Assembly: GCA_022316685.1 (NCBI GenBank)
Contig: JAKJHU010000180.1
Coordinates: forward strand, 248,001 to 312,000
DNA: 64,000 bases
Source of the DNA: Progne subis subis
Lineage: Eukaryota > Chordata > Aves > Passeriformes > Hirundinidae
Direction: 5' to 3'
In this document: positions 22,961-33,300 of the stretch, in pieces
Position numbering within the stretch: the first letter of the stretch is position 1
How the letters are laid out: every line of letters starts with the position of its first letter
The notes under the pieces: model-generated
What the model was told of the DNA's origin: nothing
The model's database searches: none
The model's input: the letters and a program-made list of their open reading frames with translations, nothing else
Position numbers and translations under genes: made by a program

Positions 22961-23884
22961 TGGTGTGGGTGTGTGTGAGCACTGCAGGTGAAGGTGGATC
23001 ACTTTGTCAATTGCACTGGACATACAGTTCAACTGTTGAGGGCCGGGGAGATCACAGCAGGAATGAGGTGGGAGCATCAGCATCCCAAGACACAGGACAC
23101 GACCTTGAGAAATAACAAAATTCCCAGGTGCTGTAAATTACCCCCATAAACTAATTAACAGGCCTTGGCAGCACCTGGAAATATGCAACGATCATGGCTG
23201 GCAGTGTGGGGACTTGAAGAAATGGGGCCACAGGGCTGAGCCTTTTTATATGAACTTACGGAACTTAGAGTAATGGCCCAAAGCCCTGCCCATGGACACA
23301 GCTTCCCACCAGACTGCCATGTCCTGCAGGTGGGCAGAGGGACTGTGGCTAATGCAGGCAGCTCTGAATCCACAATGACTGACATTGTGTCTGATATTTC
23401 AGGATTCAAATGCAGTCACTGCCCACTCCTGTGTCTGAGCAGCAGTATTAGCCAACAGCTAGGGCATGGGCACTGCCACGTGTCCCACGTGGGGCTAACC
23501 ACTGGCTGTAGTTACAGGCCAGTCTCAGCACTCCCTGGAGCCAGGCAGGCTGAGGAGATGGCACTGTTCGTTCCTGTTCCCAGGGCACAGCCTGGGGTCT
23601 CTCAGGTGACCCCTAAGAACACGTGCAGGTTTCCAGCCCCAAGTAACACACCATTAACTGCACGCCACGTCCCTGACAGTGCCCACGCAGTGCTGTCACA
23701 CTGCCACAGCCCAGGAGCAGTGCAGTGCTCAGCCCTGCCAGCAAAAACACCAGTGACAGGGAGCAGGGAATGGCCTCTAAACTCACCTCCACTGCTGAAG
23801 CTACCAGTGCTTGGGTGAAACCTTAACTTCCTCCTCCTACTTCTTAAACATCGCCTCCTAAGGGTGCGGGAGCAGGCAATTCCT

Positions 23885-25882
23885 AAATGTCAGAAGTCAT
23901 GTGGACAAGGCATCTGTCTGACTTGGCTGAACAGGGATCTTCTCTTGGAAATAAGATGAAAAATGAAGATGTATGCCCAATGGAAGCAAGGTCAGATGAC
24001 ACAGGAAAAAGACAGATGCTACCCACTACTAAGGGAGAAAATTTGCAGCCAAAGTTCAGTTGGAGTTGAAGATGTCAGAAATGTGGTGGACACTAAAAGG
24101 TGTTTTTTGGGTTTTTTTTTTTGGCTATATTAATGGCAACAAAAGCAGCATAGAAATAACATTCGCCCATTCCAGGATAAGGATGGTCACCTGACAAACA
24201 GGGACATGGACAAGGAAGAGGTGTTTAATGCATTATTTGCCTCTGTCTTCAATATGGATGACAAACCAAGGGGGACCCAGTGCCCTGGGCTCAAGGACCA
24301 TGACTGGGAGATTGATCAACTCCCACTTAACCCTGAAATTGTGAGGGATCTGCTGCTCAGGTTGGATCCCTACAATTCTATGGGGCCTGATGAGACTCCT
24401 CTGAGAATCCTCAAAGAGCTACTGATGTCATCACAAAACCTCTCTTGATTATTTTTGAGCTGTGTTGGGAATCTGGAGAGGACCCAGCTGACTGGAAGCT
24501 GAACATTGTCCTGATTTTCAAGAAGGGCAAAAAAGAAGGACCCTGGAATCTACAGACCTCTAAGTCTCACTTCAGTGCCTAGTAAAATCATGGAAAATAT
24601 TTTTCTGGGAGATATTGAAAAACACCTAGAGGACAGTGCAGACACTGATTACAGGCAGCATGGTTTCAGGAGGGTCCTACTTGTCAAGTCTGATTTCCCT
24701 CTATAACAAGATAACCCACCTAGTTGATCAAGTGAAGCTGTAATCTTTCTGAAGTTCAGCAAAGCTTTTTACGCTGTGCTTCCCAGGATTCTTCTGGACC
24801 AGCTGTCCCACCCACAGCTGGATAACCATTTAAAATGATGAGTGAGCAACTGGCTGGCAGGTTGGGCACAAAGGGTTACAGTGAATGGGGTGACATCAGG
24901 CTGGCACCTGTCACTAGTGGGGCACCGCAGGGTTCCATCCTCCACCCTGTGCTCTTCAGCATCTGCATTAACGGCCTGGATGCAGAACTCGAAGGTACAC
25001 CAAATAAGTTTGCTGATGACACTAAATTGGGAGGAGCTGTTGACTCCCTTGAGGTCTGAGTGGCCCTGCAGAGAGACCTCAACGAACTGGAGAGATGGGC
25101 AATCGCCAACCATATGAAGTTTGACAAAAACAAATGCCAGTTTTTGCACATGGCGCAGGGTGACCCTGCATGTATGGGCAGGCTGGGGAATGAGAGGCTG
25201 GAAAGCAGCTGCAGAAAAGAACCTGGGGTCCTGACTGATGGCAGGTTGTGTATGAGTCAGCAGTGCCCCGGCAACCAGCAGGGCCACTCACACCCTGGGG
25301 GGCGTCAGGCCCAGCATTGCTGGCGAGGTGAAGGAGGGAATTGTCCCGCTCTGCTCTGCACTGGTGTGGCCTCACCTTCTGGGGGCACTTTTGGGCACAG
25401 GACTCTAAGAAGATAAAGCTGTAAGTGTCCAAAGGCAGGGCCATCAGGATGATGAACGGTCTGGAGGGGAAGCCCCACAAGGAGCAGCTGAGGTCACTTG
25501 GTTTGTTCAGCCTGGAGAAGGGGAGACTGAGGGGAGAACTCACAGCAGGCTACAACTTCCTTGTGAGGTGACACAGAGGTGCAGGCACTGTTCTCTGCTC
25601 TCTCGTCACCAGTGATAGGGCCCGAGAAATGGCTGGAGCTGTGTCAGGGGAGGTTTAGGCTGAATATTAAATAAAGGTTCTTCATCCCAGAGGGTGGTTG
25701 GGTGCTGGAACAGGCTCCCTAGGGCAGTAGTCACAGCACCAAGGCGGCCAGAGCTCAAGGAGTGTTTGGACAATGCTCGCAGACAAACGGTGTGATTCTT
25801 GGCCTGTCCTGTGCAGGACACAGCTGTTTGACTCGATGACCCTAGTTGGTCCCTTTCAACTCAGCATATTCCATGATTCCTC
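23885..25882 (+). mobile_element. CR1 LINE, 5'-truncated and inactive
   Basis: Decayed CR1 retrotransposon on the + strand. Recognisable pieces of the reverse transcriptase are FNALFASVF (about 24224), NSMGPDET (about 24378), DWKLNIVLIFKKGKK (about 24492-24536), [16 protein letters not shown] (about 24910) and the catalytic FADD box (25009-25020). Reading needs frame changes after about 24440, and an in-frame TGA at 25057-25059 cuts the domain just after FADD. The 3' part has the typical CR1 tail (GGAACAGGCTCCCTAGGG, then TTGACTCGATGACC and TCCCTTTCAACTCA) and ends near ATTCCATGATTCC, the avian CR1 octamer end. The 5' limit is approximate. It supports an avian host and is not expected to move. 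Confidence 0.9.
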
Positions 25883-26339
25883 CTGTCCGTTACTGTGTCA
25901 GCTCAGACAGGGCAGCTCTGATGCCCGAGTGCACCCACCCACCTGACCTGCCACGGCTGCTCCTTCAGAGATGATGAGGGATGCTGTACTTTGGCACTTG
26001 CCAAATTTCCTGGCCCGGCAGGGTCTCTGCGGTGCCCGAGTTCAGACCAGAGACATCCTGCCGGAGCACGCCGCTGTCCGTGCCTGGTCCCATCCATCCC
26101 GCCAGGCTGGTGCAGCGGCAGAGCGGATCCCAAAAACAGCCGCAGGGAGCACCAGGGCAGACGCTACAGAGCCAGGGGCTGTGCTAATCCCCCGCTCCCA
26201 CGGGCTCGGCAGTTCTGCGCACACCCGAGGATAACGCCGGGACGAATGGGGGGCAAATGTGCCTTTCACTGCTTCCAGAGCACACAGGCGTTTTCTCTCT
26301 TTTATAAGGGCTGTTGAACCACTGGAAATAAGAACTGGT

Positions 26340-26720
26340 ATGATTTGCTCTGTAGCCATTTCCCTTTCTCTTGTGTAATAGGATCTGCAGGAATAATTTA
26401 AACAGCTGAAGACAATCTAGTGTCTTCTTTACCTTTCTCCCCACGCTTCCTAGAGTTCACCGGGAACCCTCCCGATGAACTAATCCTACTGTAAAATATT
26501 ATTTACAGACATTATTCCTCTAATTAGTTGTCTGCAGCCTTATTTACCAGGTTCTGGATTAACTCTGCGACCAGTCACTATCCAGGGTTGCTGTTTGCTT
26601 CAGCTCTGTCTTTCTTTTGCTCTGTTTATCTTTTCTTCGTAGAAGAGTGGCTCCATTATATACAAACTGTCCTGAGACTTAGCAGATATTCCAGGGAATC
26701 ACAGGACTGAATCTCATCTT
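26340..26720. promoter_or_regulatory. Putative conserved non-coding element
   Basis: AT-rich unique block between two CR1 copies, with AGGAATAATTTAAACAGC, GTAAAATATTATTTACAG and CCTCTAATTAGTTGTC words. It is non-coding. Compositional call only. Confidence 0.25.
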
Positions 26721-26892
26721 CTCCAGTAATTAGTTACTCTCTCACATCTCAGAGGAATCACAGCAAACCTTCTTCCACATGCCATTGCTCCCCACGAAGC
26801 AGAAGGAAATTGAAAGGATCACATTAATATTTTAATAGTTGACATTATATTTTAAATCTCACCCCAAATGCAGGAGCACAGGACGGGGGGAG

Positions 26893-27222
26893 CCTTCTCA
26901 CTCTCGACAACTACCCGACAGACAGCTGGGGAGCCCGGTGGAGTCAGTCTCTTCTCCCAGGTAACAAGTGATAGGAGGAGAGGAAATGGCCTCAATTTTA
27001 GCCAGAGGAGGTTTGGTTGGCTATTATGGAAAATTTTTCATGGAAAGGGCTGGCACAGGCACTGCCCAGGGAAGCTGTAAAATCACCTTCCCTGGGAGTT
27101 TTCAAAAAATGTGGATGTGGCACCAGGAGATATTATTTAGTGGTGAACACAGCGGTTGTGCTTGCTGAAGGTTGGACTGTGATCTTACAGGACTTTTCCA
27201 ACCCTAACAATTGTGTGATTGT
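26893..27222 (+). mobile_element. CR1 LINE 3' fragment
   Basis: Second CR1 copy on the + strand, covering only the end of ORF2 and the 3' tail. Recognised from TCTCTTCTCCCAGGTAACAA, the following AGTGATAGGAGGAGAGGAAA, GCCCAGGGAAGCTGT and GATCTTACAGGACTTTTCCA. It ends near TTGTGTGATTGT. It is severely 5' truncated, as most avian CR1 copies are. Confidence 0.85.
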
Positions 27223-28890
27223 AAGCTGTCACAGCTATGAGCACAGGTGCTACAAGCAGGCTCCACCTGCAGCCTCTTAAGCGGCTGCCCAGCTCCAGTA
27301 CCTCTGGGGCAGGGAAGGTCTATGCAGTGTCCACAAAGGAGTAGTCCAGCTCCAGTGTTCAACCTCTTGAGTATTCTCGGTGTCCCAGCTACAGGTGCCA
27401 CTGTGCCAGCTGTGCCTGGCTGCTGGGCTCAGCCACGCTGCAGTGGGAAAGGCTCTGTCAGCTCAGGAGCAGGGGTAGCTTTGCTGCTTGAGCTGCTGTC
27501 GGAGGGATCAGTTTAAGAAGGGTTCCCAGCACATGCTTGGGGTACAGCCCTGGGTCCGTGCCTCCCACCTGGGCAGGCAGAGTGGAGGTGGGCAGGGTTG
27601 GTGTGCCTTTCCTGGCCTGTCAGCACCACGTCTGCCCTGCTTGAGCTCAGAGCAGGTGGTCTCCACAGGTGCAGGACTGCTGTGCCTGGTGAGGGGACAC
27701 ATGGCAGCGTGCCATGCACCTCCTGGCCCAGGGCCAGCACTGGTGTCACCGGTGGCTGTGGGCACATGGGCTTGTGTTGCTGTCTCACACTGGTGGCAGC
27801 TCACTGTGCCTCTGCAGGGGACTCCCCTGGCAGGCTGGTGGAGGAGCGGCTCTGGCTGACAACTTATTGGATGACTCTCTCCAGGAAAGATAGTTTTTAT
27901 GCATTGTTCTGGCATCCTGCCACCTCTCCTTGGTTGGGGTATATTTTATGAACACTGCCAAGACAGCGGGTCTAGGAGGATGGGACAGGAAGGCTTCCCT
28001 CAATTCACTAACTGAGCAAGTCACTTACCAGGAAGCAACTTCAGTTTCAGGCCCTGGTTTGGTTCCAAACTAGGATGGGTCTTTTAGTCTATTAGTCACA
28101 ATAAAATAAACTCAGAGTTGGCCTCTCGAAGATCCCTCACACCCCTGCTAGGACACCAGGGTCTGACACCAGCACAGTGGAACAGGGCACACCCATGTGC
28201 ATTCCTGCAGAATAGAAGAATCCCTTTGTCCTTGAGACAGAAAGAAAAGGAACTACTCCAATGGAGGCATCAGCTGCACCTACGAGCAGCAGATGTCCCC
28301 AGCTGTAAGATCAGTAAAAAGTCCCAATTTCATAATCCGTGAGTGGCAAATCAAAGCTAAATTACATAAAAGCACAAATTGGTGCGGATTGCTGCTGCTC
28401 CTAATTTCAAATTTTTGACCTATGTGCATTTCAGCTGAAGGAAGACTAAGAAAAAAAGAAAAAAAAAAAGAAAAAAAAAGTATTTTTTTAAAATACGAAA
28501 ATTTCTGGTTCAAAAATTGTTACAAAGTTATGAGTGTTGGGGAAAGAGTTGTAGTGAAAATTTTGAGGATATATGGTTGTAATGTGCCTAGCAGTGATGT
28601 TCACTGGGCTCTGACCCCCACGAAACTCTGGCTTTCTTGCTGTTTTCCTGGATTTCACAAATTTAGATGCTATCTTGTTTTGGAAAAAGAATCTGGAACT
28701 TGGCTTCCATTCCCAACACCATCCCAGAGTAACCCCATTCATGCCATCTGGTATTTGATCAATATACATGGCTGCAGGAGTATTTTACATTTGAGCTCTG
28801 TTACATTTTTCATGTGATGGTCCATTGCACCTGGGGCTTGGCCTTATGCTGAACTAGACAAAAACAAATTAGAAGTTTCTTCTGCAGCAT
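27223..28890. other. Intergenic DNA, nothing recognised
   Basis: GC-moderate unique sequence turning AT-rich after 28.3 kb, with an A/G-rich run at 28447-28482. No gene, RNA or repeat family is supported. Confidence 0.5.
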
Positions 28891-28899
28891 GCACTGCCT

Positions 28900-29520
28900 T
28901 GTTATTTCTGTAGCATCTCATATGCCTGAGGCGAGCAGGATTAGTGGAGGATTACTGTGCATGCGCGCATAGCTTAGAAAGCTGCTTTGATTACAAAGCC
29001 CAAAAAAAGGATATTAAATTTTTATTACAAAAATATTTGGTTTACTTCATTCCTCTTCTAACAGCAGCCAAAGTTCCAAGCATTCTCTCGCTCTGTGGTC
29101 ATACTCCAGTTCCAAGCAGAGGGAGGAAGTGAATTTCAAGCGAGTTTTCCTTCCAGAGATGACAGCCTGGAGCTTTGCCTCACGCCGTGTCCCAGGTCAG
29201 TCACTGTGAGCAGGGCTGGGACAAGCTGAGCTCCAGCCATCCTGCCAGCAAGGAGCGAGCGCTGGGAGGAACCTCAACTCTCTGGTTGTTATTTACATCT
29301 CTAGGGTTTCAGTGAGCTCGATTCCCTTCCTGCTTTTCCACCAAGCATTGGAACAGCTGGGCAGTTCTTTGCTCCTATGATTTTGTCTGTGCTTTTTTTT
29401 TTTTTTTTTTCCTTCTTTTGCCCATAGCAATTTGGTTTCTATGCGGTCTCACAAACAAATGTCTGAGTCATGTAAAGCTTGACTTATGCATCACCTGTGC
29501 TAATAGCACCTTTTTTACCC
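28900..29520. promoter_or_regulatory. Putative conserved element upstream of promoter
   Basis: AT-rich unique DNA within 1 kb of the CpG-island promoter. It includes an NRF1-like TGCATGCGCGCA (28958-28969) and AT words such as TGATTACAAAGCCC and CTTGACTTATGCATCACC. A poly(T) run lies at 29393-29410. Enhancer or upstream promoter role is inferred. Confidence 0.3.
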
Positions 29521-29722
29521 ACCCATCCATTTCCCAAACTGGCTGCTTCCCTTACAGGGGACAGCAAACCAGCTCCAGCATCTCCTGGTTTTTGAGACTT
29601 CTCCTGTCTCGAATCAGATCTGTGTGTAGCTCAGAGGCAGCAACCCCTTCGCGGGCGTACACCACACATTAGCCAGGGCGCAGTCCCGGAGGCCGGCCGG
29701 GCCGGCGCTGCGCGCAGCAGCT

Positions 29723-29736
29723 GTCCCCATGGCAAC
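29723..29736. promoter_or_regulatory. RFX X-box motif
   Basis: GTCCCCATGGCAAC fits the RFX-factor palindrome (GTNNCC, 0-3 nt, GGCAAC). X-boxes in CpG promoters are typical of ciliary and spermatogenic genes. It sits 23 nt upstream of the CCAAT box. Confidence 0.55.
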
Positions 29737-30065
29737 GCCCCTCCTCCTTCCACAGTATCCAATCGCCGTCACGCAGGGGCGGGATCCAAGTTTCTATTGG
29801 GCAGCCCTTGCGTTGATCAACGCCTGCGGGGTCCCGCGGACTGCCCGATGCCCACCGTGTGCGCAGGCGGCCCCGCCCCCGCGCTTGCCGACCGTTGAGT
29901 GGTCGCTGCGGGGGCGGGGCTTTTCCTCACCAGCCTCGGGGTTGGACGAGGGTCCCGTCAGTCAGGGGCGGGGCGGGGCTGGCGGGCCGTTCGAACGGCG
30001 CTGCCGCTGCTGGGGGGGCTCGGAGCGGTCTCGGGGTGCTGTGCCCCCGCCGTGCCCCCGGGCAG

Positions 30066-30125
30066 CCCAGCCCAGCCCAGCCCTGCCCTGCCCTGCCCTG
30101 CCCTGCCCTGCCCTGCCCTGCCCTG
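30066..30125 (+). repeat. (CCCAG)3(CCCTG)9 pentamer repeat
   Basis: Twelve perfect pentamers in the GC-rich leader just upstream of the putative start exon. The complementary strand is G-rich (CAGGG)n and could form a G-quadruplex. Confidence 0.95.
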
Positions 30126-30189
30126 GCCGTCGCTGGCGGCGGAGCTCCCGCCCGGCCTCCCTTCTCTCCCGAGAGGCTGGGAGGCAGCC

Positions 30190-30326
30190 ATGGCTCCCTT
30201 CCTGGCCGCCCTCTCCCAGCCGGGGCAGGCCGCGCTGCTCCGTTGCAGAAAGATGGAGAAATGATGGGCGAGACTCTGCGTTGCAGGGTCCTGGAAAAAC
30301 CTGGCACCTGCCAAACTACGGACCAG
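30190..30326 (+). CDS. Candidate first exon of an unidentified gene
   Basis: Candidate first exon at the downstream edge of the CpG island, ending at GGACCAG|GTTAGT. A strong-context ATG (GCAGCCATGG, 30190) opens a 24-codon frame that stops at 30262-30264. That stop overlaps ATGs at 30261 and 30264, which open a second frame (MMGETLRCRVLEKPG and on) running in phase 0 to the donor. So the first frame may be a short upstream ORF and the second the start of the protein, or the whole exon may be 5'UTR. The protein is not recognised. Human synteny would suggest PMFBP1 as the next gene after ZFHX3, but no residue match supports that. Confidence 0.3.
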
Positions 30327-33300
30327 GTTAGTACCTGGGAGGATCCTATCCAGCCAAGCAGTTCCCAGAACTATCCAAAGGGAAGAGGGATGGGCTGAGA
30401 GACAAAGCTCTGCAAGCCGCGTTCGGTACGGTCACAGCGGTCGCTCGTTGTAACCCTGGGTGCAAAACTTTTTCCAGGCAGGTTGTGCTGCAAAGTCATT
30501 AGGAAACATCATCTGGTCTGATTCTTTGTTGAAAAGTGGGATCAAATGCACCTCTGTAGTTTCTCACAAACTGTGCTAAACCTGTTATTAAAGGCCGCCA
30601 GGGGTGGAGATTTAAAGTGAAACAACTGAGCTGGTAGGTGCTGAAGTGCTCAGTGAGTCGGGTTCCTGCTTATGTTGGTCCTGTTTGACCTTAATTTAAG
30701 ACCTTAGTTTATTTCCACATCACCAATGGGATAAAGGAATAGAGAGTTGCTTTTATTGAATCAAGCTCTATGGGGTGGAGGAGGGGGGAGACAGGAACAG
30801 CTCTTCTATGCTGCTGCAATGTTTAGTGCACAGAATGTAGCGTAGGTGAACAAGAAATTGGTTGTTATTGCAAAATGCAGGGGTTTTAGTTCATATAGTC
30901 TGGATAACCTAGAAAATCACCTGTTTATTAAAAAAAAACAAACAACCCAAACATGTGCTTGAATGTTTAGTCACTCCCTTGACTCCAACAACCATGAATA
31001 AGCAACTCTGAACTCTCCTAGTATGTGATAGTGAGAAATCATTCCCTAATAACTATGAAATTCTGCCTCTGATCAGGTTTTGGTCTGGGTTATTAGTTGG
31101 ATCATGTGGCGGTGTCCTTCTTTTTGGAGGGTGACTTCTCTGTGTCTGACCATATGTTTAATAATGAATGCTGGGAAGATGTAAACATCATTGACTTTGT
31201 GGTGTTCTGACTGAGACAATGACATCTTCTGGAGCATAAATTGTCCTGTTTGAGTTGAATTTGTGTATGGTTATAAAACTTGTCTTAAAGAAAAAAAATA
31301 ACTTTGATTTTTAAATTTTAGATGAGACTGAGAACTTATAGCAACATCTCATAACTGGGAGTCAGAGGCACAAAGCTGCTTCTGAGCATGTAAGAGATGA
31401 GCAGCGTTTCAAACTTTTCTTAACTGAAGTTCATTTCACTCTAGATTTTGATTTTAGAACCTCAGTTTTTTCTGTCTCCTTTTTTTCTACTCAGTTTTCC
31501 TGACTTTTGATTTATAGTTTTACCTTGTGTTTTGTAGGAATTGGTTTTTTTCATTTGTTTATACTTGATGGCCTTACAGTTCCAGAAGCAGCTGAGATCT
31601 TGCTATTATCCAGAAGGATTTTAGAGAGTGAAATGCAGCTCTTGCTGCTGCCATTGCTCAGTTAACAGTGATGATTAAATCCCATAAATATTCTCTTGCC
31701 CTTGACAGGAAAAGCCTTGAAGGTGGGTTGATGGCAATCGTTCCCTTTCCTGTTGGTATTTGTAACTAAAATCAGGCTGTAAAGTGCTGAATGCATGCAG
31801 AAAGCCTGTGCTGGTCTTCCATTCAAGCAGAGCAAATGCAATCACCAGTGCTCTCACCCTTTGAAGGGTTGGAGCACTTAAAAAGAACCAGATGACTTGT
31901 AGATGGATTCTGCCCCAGACTTCAGTATTAGGAAAGGGCAGGTGGCACTTCATCCCATTTCTGAAAAATAAAACACATTTTGTTCAATTCAACCCCCTCC
32001 AATTCCTCATTCAGTGCTTTCTTGGGGTAAGTGTGATCACTGGTGAGGAAAAGAAAGAGCCAGAATAGACCCTGGTGATAAAATCCCACTTTGGAAAGCC
32101 AGAATATTTGTTGTGTTTACAAGAGGCATTCTTGGGGGAAAATATGTGGGAAAAAAGCTCTGGTGAAATTGGTGAGAAGTTTCACTTAATTTTTGAGGTC
32201 ACTTCACTTGTGGGTGGATATCTGGGTGCAGCAGAGAATGGAAGAAGCTCTGCCTTATGAGAGGCATAAAACGCAGTGCCTATCTCTTGGCCAGTGTTGC
32301 TGATTTTCCAGTAAGCTCTGTGCTGCACGGAGGTGTAGAACCCTAATGGTTTGTTGTATGCCATTAAAAGGTATTGTACACTCATAAAAGAATGACATTT
32401 TGATCAATGCTGTTAAAAGAATTACTGTCTTGACACAGAAAAGCTTTCCTGCTGCAAGTTTAAAAATATGCCTTTAAAAGCTTTTTATTGAATACCTTTG
32501 CATCCCTCAGAAATGTGCTATTTTGGCACAGGGCTGCTCTGAAGTAACTCCACATTGTAACCTGAATGCAAGACCTCATGTTTACCATCAGCAGGGTGCG
32601 AGGTGAGGCAGGTGTGTTCACTTACCTACTGTCATGGGGACAAAGGAAAAGCACCTAGAGCTGCTTGTACGCAGGCTAAAAATACAACCCCTCATTTTTA
32701 GAGTCCCAAATCACTTGAAAGCTATTTGTTTGTTTTGACATTGATTCCTCTCTGTCCCTCCAGCTTTCTTTTGAGTGTCCCTTTGGACTTTGAAGCTGTG
32801 CATTGATGTTGGAAGGAGGCAGGTGGCAGGTAGGGAAACTACAAATCTCTCCACTGCAACTGGGTCCTGGCTCATGGGCAGGTGGGCTCTGTTGGGAGAA
32901 ACTTGGCTTGGAGGTGATTAAGGTGGTCCAGTGGTGTAACACTTCTTGTAGCAGACACCTCCCCTTAGTGTGGTTAAAAGATCTTGTGTCAGAGCTCGAT
33001 TAATCACAGCTGCTGAAGAAGTATTGTACCTGATTTGATCGTGGCCACAATCACAGCTGCACTGTTCAACACCGATGACAGGTGCTGTCGGGTGGGAACC
33101 TGAGGACCCCAGGCAGGGAACTGGGAGGTAGGGCTGTAATTCCTCAGCTGTCATGCTCTTACGTGTCCTTGTGTGCTTCGTATGTATGTTTCTTGAGCTT
33201 TTGTGTTTCAGGCTTTCAGCTGTTTAGCTGCATCTAAATACAACTTTATATAAAGGTGGAGTGATAAACTGAAACAGCCAAGAATGGTGAGATGAGTTTT

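Larger units (their letters stand above)
29660..30300 (+). promoter_or_regulatory. CpG-island promoter
   Basis: Dense CpG island about 13 kb downstream of ZFHX3. It is TATA-less with an X-box (29723), CCAAT (29759-29763), inverted CCAAT (ATTGG, 29796-29800) and GC boxes near 29776, 29868, 29910 and 29967. This arrangement marks a true housekeeping- or cilium/sperm-type promoter. The downstream GC-rich leader leads to a start codon and a CAG|GTTAGT donor at 30326/30327, so the transcript probably runs on the + strand. Divergent transcription is possible. Confidence 0.7.

Noticed and set aside
29729..30331. 200-codon frame across the CpG island
   Set aside because: Arg/Pro/Ala composition typical of an island read by chance, running through the pentamer repeat; only the short 3' part is considered as a candidate exon.
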